Source: Planctomycetota bacterium
GTDB taxonomy: Bacteria; Planctomycetota; UBA8742; JACQVU01; JANLHZ01
Direction: 5' to 3'
Length of the DNA stretch: 54,195 nt
Assembly: GCA_024653775.1 (NCBI GenBank)
Contig: JANLHZ010000286.1
Coordinates: 1 to 54,195 of the forward strand
A program made the translations under genes and the position numbers. The first letter of the stretch is position 1. Every line of letters starts with the position of its first letter. Shown one piece after another: positions 17,346 to 24,951 of the stretch. The notes below the pieces were generated by a model, which did no database searches, was not told the origin of the DNA, and saw only the letters and a list, made by a program, of their open reading frames with translations.

Positions 17346-18392
17346 ATGCCACTACGAGTTGGAATACTTACAGGTGGAGGAGACTGTCCGGGACTGAACG
17401 CGGTGATACGCGCAGTCGCGAGGACTCTCGTTCCATTCGGATACCGGATACTCGGGTTTCGCAACGGCTGGAAAGGAGTGCTCGATCGCGACGTCGAGCC
17501 GTTGTCCAAGGATCGCATCGCTGGAATACTCCACGTCGGCGGAACCATTCTCGGCACGTCCAGGACCAATCCCCGTAAACGCGACGACGGTCTCGATAGC
17601 TGCGCGAAGTGCATCGACGGACTCGGACTGAAGGCGCTCATCGCGATCGGCGGCGAAGACACCCTCGGCGTCGCGTCCGAACTCTTCGATCAGTTCAAGT
17701 CTCCGGTAATCGGAGTCCCGAAGACAATCGACAACGACCTCTGCGGGACCGATCAGACATTCGGGTTCGATACCGCGGTGCAGATCGCGACGGAAGCGAT
17801 CGACCGACTCCACTCTACCGCGGAAAGTCATCGCAGGGTTATGATCGTCGAGGTGATGGGAAGGAACGCGGGATGGATCGCCCTCCACGCGGGAGTGGCG
17901 GGCGGCGCGGACTATCTTCTGATTCCGGAGTTCCCGGAACCCCTCGAAGATATTTGCGAATCGCTTCGGGTACGGTTCGAGTCGGGAAAACGGTTCAGCC
18001 TCGTCGTCGTCAGCGAAGGCGCCACCCTGAAGACTCAGCGCGGACAGACCGGAGAAGTCTACATGAGCCAGAAAACCGACGAGTTCGGGCACAAGTTCCT
18101 CGGCGGCGTGAGCAACACTCTTTCCGAGCAGATAATCCAGAAAACCGGATACGAGACCCGCGTGACGATTCTCGGACACGTCCAGCGCGGAGGAACTCCC
18201 ACAGCGTTCGATCGCGTGCTCGCGACTCGCTACGGCTACCACGCGGCCCAGATGGTCCTCCAGCAGAAATGGGGATCGATGGCAAGCCTTCAGGGAACCG
18301 CGATCACCGACGTCCCGCTGAAAGACGCGGTCGCAAGAACCCGCACCGTCCCGCGGGAGCTGTACGAGATGGCGAAGGCCCTCTACGGCTGA
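17346..18392 (+). CDS. pfp: 6-phosphofructokinase, predicted pyrophosphate-dependent
   Basis: 348 residues. Phosphofructokinase motifs occur in order: GILTGGGDCPGLNAVIR, IAIGGEDTLGVA, GVPKTIDNDL, FGFDTAV, VEVMGRNAGWIAL and LGHVQRGGTPTAFDR. In ATP-dependent enzymes the key positions are GGDG and PGTIDND. Here they are GGED and PKTIDND, that is Asp and Lys at E. coli positions 104 and 124. Those two residues are known to select pyrophosphate over ATP as phosphoryl donor. The prediction is therefore a reversible, PPi-linked conversion of fructose 6-phosphate to the 1,6-bisphosphate in glycolysis. Family assignment is certain; donor specificity is a strong inference. The stop codon directly abuts a mobile-type palindrome. 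Confidence 0.93.
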   Translation: MPLRVGILTGGGDCPGLNAVIRAVARTLVPFGYRILGFRNGWKGVLDRDVEPLSKDRIAGILHVGGTILGTSRTNPRKRDDGLDSCAKCIDGLGLKALIAIGGEDTLGVASELFDQFKSPVIGVPKTIDNDLCGTDQTFGFDTAVQIATEAIDRLHSTAESHRRVMIVEVMGRNAGWIALHAGVAGGADYLLIPEFPEPLEDICESLRVRFESGKRFSLVVVSEGATLKTQRGQTGEVYMSQKTDEFGHKFLGGVSNTLSEQIIQKTGYETRVTILGHVQRGGTPTAFDRVLATRYGYHAAQMVLQQKWGSMASLQGTAITDVPLKDAVARTRTVPRELYEMAKALYG

Positions 18393-18487
18393 TACATTTT
18401 ATTCGTGCCGTCTACGAATTTAATGTGCGATTATTGGCCACGAGTGTAATCTTACAAATAATTCGTAGACGGCACGAATAAAATGTA
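18393..18487. mobile_element. 95-bp palindromic element with 28-bp inverted ends bounded by TA (family 2, copy 1)
   Basis: Perfect 28-bp inverted repeats (18393-18420 and 18460-18487), beginning TACATTTTATTCGTGCCGTC, enclose a 39-base centre. TA at each outer edge is what a TA-targeting element of the IS630/Tc1-mariner type would leave; that link is inferred. It starts at the base after the pfp stop codon and ends 8 bp before the typA stop, so it fills the convergent gap. As RNA it would form a long hairpin in both directions, suggesting use as a bidirectional terminator. Confidence 0.85.
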
Positions 18488-18495
18488 ATCCGATG

Positions 18496-20337
18496 TCACG
18501 CCGAACCTTTGGTGCGGCCCTGACGCCTGCGATCGACCTCTTTCAGGAATCGCTTGCGCATACGGTGCGCGACAGGAGTGATTTCCAGAAGTTCGTCGTC
18601 GTCGATGAATTCGAGGCATTCTTCGATCGACATCCTTCGCGGCGGAGTCAGGGTTATCATTTTGTCGTGGGTGTGGGTGCGGATGTTCGTAAGTTCCTTC
18701 GCGCGGCAGGGATTCACCGTGAGGTCGCCTTCCTTGCAGTGTTCGCCGACGATCATTCCTTCATAGATTTCCTCGCCGGCGCCGACGAAGAGCGAGCTGC
18801 GTTCCTGCAGGGTATCGAGCGCGAACGCCCGTGACGTCCCCGGCATCATCGAAATCAGCACGCCGCGGGGGCGGGTCGGAATGTCTCCCTTGAACTTCCC
18901 GTATTCGAGGAAGCGCGTGTACAGCACCGCTTCGCCCGACGTCGAGGTAAGCAAAGTCGTGCGCAGTCCGATTATGCTGCGCGACGGAATTTTCCATTCG
19001 CTCCGCACGAGGTCTCCGCGGATTTCCATCCCGAGCATCTCGCCTCTGCGGTTGCCCATGATTTCCATTACGCGGCCGTTGGACGATTCGGTCACTTCGA
19101 CGACCGCTTCCTCCATCGGCTCCATCAGTATGCCGTTTTCGGTCCGCAGGATGACCTCGGGTTTCGTCACCTGGAATTCGTATCCCTCGCGGCGCATGGT
19201 TTCGATCAGCGTTCCGAGGTGGAGCACGCCGCGGCCTGAAATCTTCCATGCTTCCGCGCGGTCGGTGTCTTCCATCTTCACGGCGACGTCTTCGAGCGTC
19301 GCGGTGACGAGTCGTTCGCGGATGTGGCGCGAAGTCACGAATTTGCCTTCCCGTCCCGCGAAAGGCGAATCGTTCACGCAGAACACCATCGAAATCGTCG
19401 GCTTTTCGATAACGATTGCGGGGAGCTTGACGGGCGAAGCGACGCTCGAAATCGTGTCTCCGATGAATATGTCGTCGATGCCCGAGATAACCGCGATGTC
19501 TCCGCTCGACGCGCTGTCGACGCTTTTGCGCTTGATTCCGTCGTAGACGAACAGATCTTTTATGTACGCCTTCCCGAGCACGTCTTCCTGGCTGAGGTAG
19601 TGCATCACTGTCGAGCGGGTTTCGATCTTTCCCTTCGCGATCCTTCCGATGCCGATGCGGCCGACGAACTGATCGTACTCGACCTTCGCTATTTGAAGCT
19701 CTAGCGGCTCGTCCGGAAGGTCGCGCGGCCCGGGGATTTCGTTCACGAGCGCGTCGAACAGCGGACGGAAGTCTTTCATTTCTTCCTCCGGCGAGTGCCC
19801 CGCGATTCCGGATCGTCCGGAGGCGTAGATCGTTTTGAACTCGAGCTGATCGTGGTTCGCGCCGAGTTCGACGAGGAGGTCGAACACTTCGCCTTCGACT
19901 TCGTAAGCCCGCTGGTCCGCGCGATCGATCTTGTTGATGACGACGATGATTTTAAGGTCCGCCGCGAGGGCTTTGCGCAGCACGAACCTCGTCTGCGGCA
20001 TCGGTCCTTCCCGCGCGTCGACGAGCAGGAACGCGCCGTCCGCCATCCTTAGTACTCGTTCGACCTCGCCTCCGAAGTCGGCGTGTCCGGGAGTGTCGAT
20101 CAGGTTGATGGTGATTCCCTCGTACTTGATCGAAACGTGTTTGCTTTTGATAGTGATGCCGCGTTCGCGTTCGAGTTCTCCGGAGTCCATGAAGCATTCG
20201 ATGTGCTGCTGGTGCGCCTTGAAGAATCCGGACTGCCGGAGGAGGCCGTCGACGAGCGTGGTCTTGCCGTGGTCGACGTGCGCGATGATCGCAACGTTGC
20301 GAATGTCTGTTCTGCGTGCTGTTTCGAGTAATTGCAT
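18496..20337 (-). CDS. typA: Ribosome-associated GTPase TypA/BipA
   Basis: 613 residues, the standard length. The translation-factor GTPase domain shows NVAIIAHVDHGKTTLVDGLL (G1), RGITIKSK (G2), DTPGHADFGGEVERVL (G3), NKIDR (G4) and a G5 region. It is followed by a beta-barrel domain (EPLELQIAKVEYDQFVGRIGIGRI), EF-G-like domains III and V (GRGVLHLGTLIETMRREGYE), and the BipA-specific C-terminal domain with CKEGDLTVNPCRAKELTNIR. BipA binds 70S ribosomes and helps 50S assembly and growth at low temperature or under stress. A small hairpin (ACCCGC 20350-20355 with GCGGGT 20366-20371) lies just upstream of the start and would sit in the mRNA leader. The assignment is firm. Confidence 0.95.
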   Translation of the reverse strand: MQLLETARRTDIRNVAIIAHVDHGKTTLVDGLLRQSGFFKAHQQHIECFMDSGELERERGITIKSKHVSIKYEGITINLIDTPGHADFGGEVERVLRMADGAFLLVDAREGPMPQTRFVLRKALAADLKIIVVINKIDRADQRAYEVEGEVFDLLVELGANHDQLEFKTIYASGRSGIAGHSPEEEMKDFRPLFDALVNEIPGPRDLPDEPLELQIAKVEYDQFVGRIGIGRIAKGKIETRSTVMHYLSQEDVLGKAYIKDLFVYDGIKRKSVDSASSGDIAVISGIDDIFIGDTISSVASPVKLPAIVIEKPTISMVFCVNDSPFAGREGKFVTSRHIRERLVTATLEDVAVKMEDTDRAEAWKISGRGVLHLGTLIETMRREGYEFQVTKPEVILRTENGILMEPMEEAVVEVTESSNGRVMEIMGNRRGEMLGMEIRGDLVRSEWKIPSRSIIGLRTTLLTSTSGEAVLYTRFLEYGKFKGDIPTRPRGVLISMMPGTSRAFALDTLQERSSLFVGAGEEIYEGMIVGEHCKEGDLTVNPCRAKELTNIRTHTHDKMITLTPPRRMSIEECLEFIDDDELLEITPVAHRMRKRFLKEVDRRRQGRTKGSA

Positions 20338-20769
20338 ATTCTTGTCGTTACCCGCGACGTTATTTGCGGGTCAAACTCCCTGCTACTTGATGTTTGTCGT
20401 TCGTCAATATTCTACCGATGCTTTTGAATCCGGCTCGAAGGATTACTATCCCTCATCTTTAAGCCCGGCAATCGCACAAGTTTCTGTTTCAATTCGGCCT
20501 TCCACAATTTCGCAATGTTTCCCGGTTCCTCTTGTCGTCGAGCCAGTCGCTAAAGACCGCATGAGAGAATTCCACGGAAAAATTTGCGCCGCATAAATAT
20601 CTGAAGTCTGAGGTTAAATAAACAGTCTTGACGAAATTCTGTATTTAACGACAATGCCTTGATCTAATATTAACCGTTTATAGTTGTTAGTGGATAACTA
20701 CTTATTGTTTGTTGATTGCATATCGTCGCAGCGATAAATTTCTAACCCCTTGCCCCTAAACCTAAAACG
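20338..20769. other. Divergent intergenic region, no gene seen
   Basis: 432 bp between the divergent typA and PSP1-fusion genes, more AT-rich than both. Apart from the 20350-20371 hairpin I see no repeat, RNA gene or conserved ORF. Promoters for both genes are expected here, but I cannot point to a convincing -35/-10 pair. Confidence 0.5.
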
Positions 20770-23319
20770 ATGGACCGCGCAGGAATAAGATACAGCGACC
20801 TTAAAGTCTACGGAGAATTCAGGGCCGCGCAGAACGGATTTCGAAAAGGCGATCTCGTCATCGTCCGGACAAGCAGAAGCATCGAGTACGGCGAGTATAT
20901 CTGCCACATCGCTGATTCCGACCAGCAGAAGCCCGGCATGAAAAATCAGCGCCTCGAAGGCGAACTCCTCCGCGAAGCGAGCGTTGACGACCGCGCGAGG
21001 CTCGAACTGCTCGCGCAGGAGAGTTCGAAGGACGAGCTTAGACGCTGCCAGGAACTCGCGGACCGTCACAAGCTGAAGATCGACATCGTGAACATCGAAA
21101 GACTCTTCGGCGGCGACAAGATTCTTTTCTACTTCGTCGCGGACGGTCGCGTGGATTTTCGCGAACTCGTGCGCGACCTCGCGTCGGAATACAAGACCCG
21201 CATCGAGATGAAGCAGATCGGAATCCGAGACATCGCGAAACTCCGCGGCGACGCCGGGCCGTGCGGGAAGACCCTCTGCTGCAACCTGTTCCTGAAACGC
21301 TTCGAGCCAGTAACTATGGCGATGGCGAAGAATCAGAAGGTCACGCTCGAACAGAATTCCATCAGCGGAATGTGCGGGAGGCTTCTTTGTTGCCTCAGCT
21401 ACGAGGACGAGATGTACACCCAGCTTCGCTCGGAGATGCCGAAATGGGGGAGCGTCGTCAGCACTAGCGAAATGTCGGGCCGCGTTATCGGCTCGAACAT
21501 TATGACCTCCGAGGTTTTTGTCGAGACCGCGGACGGCGAGCGCGTCGCCATCAAAAAGAACGACATCACTAGCGTCGAGGAGCGCAGGAAGACAGACCGC
21601 GGCGGGCCGTCCGAGGGACCACGACCCGCTCAGCAGGTAAACGAGGTTTTCGTCGCGATGCCGCCGCTTCGGGATCAGCCGGGGAATGCGGGATTCGGCG
21701 TCGCTTCGTTCCTGCTGCTGTCCGACTGGATCAAGAAGTCCTCGCAGAAACAGCAGAATACGACCGCGGTGAACCTCGCCACGTATTTCGATTTTCCAGA
21801 AGAGGGAGTCGGCGCGAATCCGCCGGAGGGAAGGTCGTTCGACGACGCGTTCGGAGGAATACTCGGCGCGATGGAGACGGAGGTCACGCACAAGCTGAAG
21901 ATCAGCGATCCTAAGTTTCTCTTGTACGTAAACCACGTCGTCGACCGTCTTAAGCAGAATCAGGATCTCGAAGAGATAACGTACCGCGGGCTGATGTCGC
22001 CACGGATCCAGCGCAGACTCGACGAAAATGAACTCGACCCGAGCGGCGCATGTCCCGTCAGCAAGGAAGCTCCGGAGAACGTCGACGAAAAGCAGCTCGT
22101 TTTCAACGTCCGCAAGTACGAAGCCGCGTTCAAGAAGTTCTTTTCGAAGACCACCGCGCTAAGTCCCACCGCGGAACGCGACGCGGTGCGCGAGCGGATT
22201 TCGTCGTCGCTGAAGAACGTCCCGATCGCCAGGAAAATCGAGAACGCGCTCCCGAAATCGACGACCTTCGAAGGCTACGCGTTCACGCCTTGGTTCCTCG
22301 CGCTTTGCACGTACCTGTATCAGATGAACGAGAACTACGACGACGACGACGCGCGGCTTTCGAAACTCCGGAGCATCTACCTTATTGGCCGGGAGTCGCT
22401 CTGGTCCCACACGATGGTGTTTCCAGCGCTGCTCGTCGCGCTCGGACTCCCGCTTCCAACAAGCATAGTCTGCTGCGGCAAAGGGCTGATCAGGCTGATC
22501 GACCATCGCGATCTTCCCGCGGAGGAGCATTCTGGTGGAGACGACCTACCCTGCACAATCGAGAACGCCTGCAAGAGATTCGGCGCCGACGTGGTGCGAT
22601 ACGCGCTGCTGCGCGAGGTCGCGTCGCCAAGGAAGGACACCATCGGCTGGACGCGATTCGCAACGAGGATCAACAACGACATCGTGGGCGACTTCGTGAA
22701 CCTTATCGATCGCGTCGCGTCGATGATCCAGAAATTCTCTGCGTCCGCGGTTCCAAGTCCCGGAAAGCTCACCGAAGCCGACGACAAGTACGTCGAAATG
22801 CTTTCGAACGTCGGCCCGAGCGTGCGCAAAGCCTTCGGCGGCGGACTCTGGTACGTGGCGCTCGACCGAATCTGGGAGGGAATCCGAGCGTCCGTAAGCT
22901 ACCTCGAAGCCGCGAAGCCCTGGGCGATGATGCGTTCGGAAGAAAATCGCGACCGCGTATGCACGATTCTCTATTACGCGGCGGAGGGAATCAGAATTCT
23001 CGGGCACCAGATAGAGCCGCTCATGCCGAGAGTGGCGTCGAAGATCAGGCGCATGTTCCCGATAAAAAGCAGGCTCGCGCCGGGCACCGAACGCGACAGC
23101 CTCGGCCTTCTCGAACCCGGCACCCCGATTTCGTACCACGGCGCACTGATCGAGCGCGTAGTCCCGCCCAGCGTGACGAGTTCCAGAATGCCCAAGGTCG
23201 ACGCGGACGACGCAACGGACCCTGACCTGGAAGCCGAATACCCGGAAGACCCGGACCTCGAAGGCGATCCCGACGATGTCTACCGCGAGTTCTCGGAGGA
23301 CGACGCCGAAGACCCGTGA
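20770..23319 (+). CDS. PSP1 domain fused to a catalytically eroded methionyl-tRNA synthetase
   Basis: 849 residues. Residues 1-270 are a PSP1/YaaT-type domain with its two cysteine signatures, GPCGKTLCCNLFL (about 163) and GMCGRLLCCLSYE (about 201). Residues 293-790 align by eye along the whole of methionyl-tRNA synthetase: MPPLRDQPGNAGFGVASFLL where HIGH should be, LKISDPKFLLYVNHVVDRL for the usual LNISYDDFIRTT region, YLIGRESLWSHTMVFPALLV and LVALGLPLP for the IGKDI...FHAVYWPAFLMALGLPLP block, then FGADVVRYALLREV, INNDIVGDFVNLIDR and AAKPWAM for the anticodon-binding helices. HIGH has become NAGF. The KMSKS loop is gone, replaced around residues 580-592 by an acidic, glycine-rich stretch. 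Zinc-knuckle cysteines are mostly lost. Charging activity is therefore unlikely; tRNA or protein binding could remain. The tail (805-849) is highly acidic. PSP1 proteins such as YaaT are known to act with RNase Y partners in Firmicutes. Confidence 0.85.
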   Translation: MDRAGIRYSDLKVYGEFRAAQNGFRKGDLVIVRTSRSIEYGEYICHIADSDQQKPGMKNQRLEGELLREASVDDRARLELLAQESSKDELRRCQELADRHKLKIDIVNIERLFGGDKILFYFVADGRVDFRELVRDLASEYKTRIEMKQIGIRDIAKLRGDAGPCGKTLCCNLFLKRFEPVTMAMAKNQKVTLEQNSISGMCGRLLCCLSYEDEMYTQLRSEMPKWGSVVSTSEMSGRVIGSNIMTSEVFVETADGERVAIKKNDITSVEERRKTDRGGPSEGPRPAQQVNEVFVAMPPLRDQPGNAGFGVASFLLLSDWIKKSSQKQQNTTAVNLATYFDFPEEGVGANPPEGRSFDDAFGGILGAMETEVTHKLKISDPKFLLYVNHVVDRLKQNQDLEEITYRGLMSPRIQRRLDENELDPSGACPVSKEAPENVDEKQLVFNVRKYEAAFKKFFSKTTALSPTAERDAVRERISSSLKNVPIARKIENALPKSTTFEGYAFTPWFLALCTYLYQMNENYDDDDARLSKLRSIYLIGRESLWSHTMVFPALLVALGLPLPTSIVCCGKGLIRLIDHRDLPAEEHSGGDDLPCTIENACKRFGADVVRYALLREVASPRKDTIGWTRFATRINNDIVGDFVNLIDRVASMIQKFSASAVPSPGKLTEADDKYVEMLSNVGPSVRKAFGGGLWYVALDRIWEGIRASVSYLEAAKPWAMMRSEENRDRVCTILYYAAEGIRILGHQIEPLMPRVASKIRRMFPIKSRLAPGTERDSLGLLEPGTPISYHGALIERVVPPSVTSSRMPKVDADDATDPDLEAEYPEDPDLEGDPDDVYREFSEDDAEDP

Positions 23320-23374
23320 TGATAGTGACTGTCCCTAAGAATTAAAGAACGCCCCGGACAATGGAGGAAGCTAA

Positions 23375-23503
23375 GTGAATTACGAATTACGAATTACGAA
23401 TTACGAATCGATCGAAACCGTTCACGGGGTGAACAACTCCTCCCTCTCCCTCCGGGAGCACACCTCGTGTGACGGGCCGGGGGTGAGGGCGGTTTTAGCA
23501 GGG
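23375..23503. repeat. Composite repeat: AATTACG units, a lone TIR end and a CCCTCTCCCTCC-type palindrome
   Basis: The stretch starts with four AATTACG units and continues with AAACCGTTCACGGGGT (23415-23430), which is one end of the GTAACYGTTCACGGGGT elements. It then runs into CCCTCTCCCTCCGGGAG paired with GGCCGGGGGTGAGGGC. It reads without a stop into the following gene but looks like accreted repeat DNA rather than original coding sequence. Confidence 0.7.
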
Positions 23504-24829
23504 ATGTTGCTGGTCGTCTCGATGACGTTCGCGGGCTGCACTCCGGAGACTGCGCCGGAGCCGGAGAACGCGGTCGAAAACACTGAATCCGGAATCAGTG
23601 AAGCGTCCGAAAGTTCGGAGCGTCCCGCGGAGGAGGCGAACCCGGAGGCGCCGGAAGAGCAGCAGCCGGAAACTCCCGCGGAGGTTGAAACCGTCACGGG
23701 CCCGCCGGTGCTTGCGCGAAAGATGTACCGCGCGACGAACATCGCGAGCACGGGAGAACCCGGCGTAGGCTTCGGCGGACTCTGCGTCAGCGACGTCGAC
23801 CCCCGCTATGACGGACCCGAGGTCATCGCGGTTTCCGACATAGGTCAGGTGGTCGTCGCGCACAGAGTCGTCGCGCACGGGGTCAGCGGAGGACTCTGGG
23901 CGCAGGAGGAAGTATACCGCAGCCCGGAGAAGGGCGAGCTGATAATGGTTGACGCGGGCAGGCTGTTCCCGGAAAAGAACCTGAGCGTGATCGTCGCCGT
24001 CGGGATGAAGTCCGGGCCGGAATCCGACACAGGCGAAGGTGTGGCCATCGGGCTATGGTTCGAAAGCGACTCATGGCGTCACGAAATTTTCGCGGAGGAC
24101 GAAAGGATGCTCCACGGTGTCGCGATCGGAAACTTCGACGCGTCGCGCGCCGGAGACGAACTCTGCGTTATGGGATTCTCCGGCAAAGTGTTCCAGGTGT
24201 TTCCGGGAACTGAGATTCCGAAGGAAGTCATCTACGAGGCGCCTTCAAGCAAGATCAAGGTCGGCGCGGTGGAAGACGTGAGCGAGGAAAGCGCTTCGGA
24301 AGAGGAACTGCTCGTCGCTGCGAGCGACGGCCTCGTCGTGATGCTCGATCGCGGCTTAGGCGGCGAGTGGGCGAAATCCATCGTCGCGAGTACGCCGGAT
24401 AGCCCGATGGCGAGGGTCGCGGTAAAAAGGGGCCTTATGCGCGGCGGCGAGAAAATCGCATCTCTTTTCGGCGACGATTACGGCAACGTCTACATGAGCT
24501 ACTATAACGCCGGGGAAGCGGGCGGTTCGTGGTCGATGGAACCCTTCGCGCTTCCTCCCGCGGATACAGACGCAAGCGGCGCGAAAACGAAAATCCGCGG
24601 CGTCGCGATCGGCGACTTCGACCGCACATCGCCCGGGATGGAACTCGCGTCCGCGGGATACTCGAAACTCGTGCGAGTCCTCGGCTCGCCCGGCGGCTGG
24701 ACCATCGTGTGGGAGGACTCCGCGCCACTGCACTTCCTCCTCGCGGCGGACCTCGACCAGACGAACGACACCATCGAACTCGTCACGACCGGTCACAGCG
24801 GAAGAGTAACCATGCTCGCCGCGCCGTGA
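23504..24829 (+). CDS. Probable lipoprotein with beta-propeller-like repeats
   Basis: About 441 residues from the ATG at 23504. The first residues, MLLVVSMTFAGC, end in a lipobox (TFAGC) but lack the usual basic start. The reading frame is open for 43 more codons upstream, all within repeat DNA. After a Glu/Pro/Ser-rich spacer (to about residue 80) come repeated units such as GVGFGGLCVSDVDPRYDGPEVIAVSDIGQVV, HGVAIGNFDASRAGDELCVMGFSGKV and GVAIGDFDRTSPGMELASAGYSKLV. These have the rhythm of FG-GAP/VCBS propeller blades. Such proteins usually bind ligands or partners outside the cell. The original signal peptide may have been partly replaced by repeat insertion. The gene ends 12 bp before a TA-bounded palindrome. 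Confidence 0.7.
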   Translation: MLLVVSMTFAGCTPETAPEPENAVENTESGISEASESSERPAEEANPEAPEEQQPETPAEVETVTGPPVLARKMYRATNIASTGEPGVGFGGLCVSDVDPRYDGPEVIAVSDIGQVVVAHRVVAHGVSGGLWAQEEVYRSPEKGELIMVDAGRLFPEKNLSVIVAVGMKSGPESDTGEGVAIGLWFESDSWRHEIFAEDERMLHGVAIGNFDASRAGDELCVMGFSGKVFQVFPGTEIPKEVIYEAPSSKIKVGAVEDVSEESASEEELLVAASDGLVVMLDRGLGGEWAKSIVASTPDSPMARVAVKRGLMRGGEKIASLFGDDYGNVYMSYYNAGEAGGSWSMEPFALPPADTDASGAKTKIRGVAIGDFDRTSPGMELASAGYSKLVRVLGSPGGWTIVWEDSAPLHFLLAADLDQTNDTIELVTTGHSGRVTMLAAP

Positions 24830-24841
24830 AGAATGTGTCGA

Positions 24842-24937
24842 TACATTTAATTCGTGCCGTCTACGAATTTTTCGTAATATTATGGCGGTGATCAAATAGT
24901 AGTACATTTAATTCGTAGACGGCACGAATTAAATGTA
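24842..24937. mobile_element. 96-bp palindromic element with 28-bp inverted ends bounded by TA (family 2, copy 2)
   Basis: Its 28-bp ends (24842-24869 and 24910-24937) start TACATTTAATTCGTGCCGTC and match the element at 18393-18487 except for small changes; the centres differ. It lies between the stops of two convergent genes (24829 and 24952). The right arm is itself close to a palindrome. Position and structure suggest bidirectional transcription termination, as for copy 1. Confidence 0.85.
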
Positions 24938-24951
24938 ATGCCAATCGCCCG

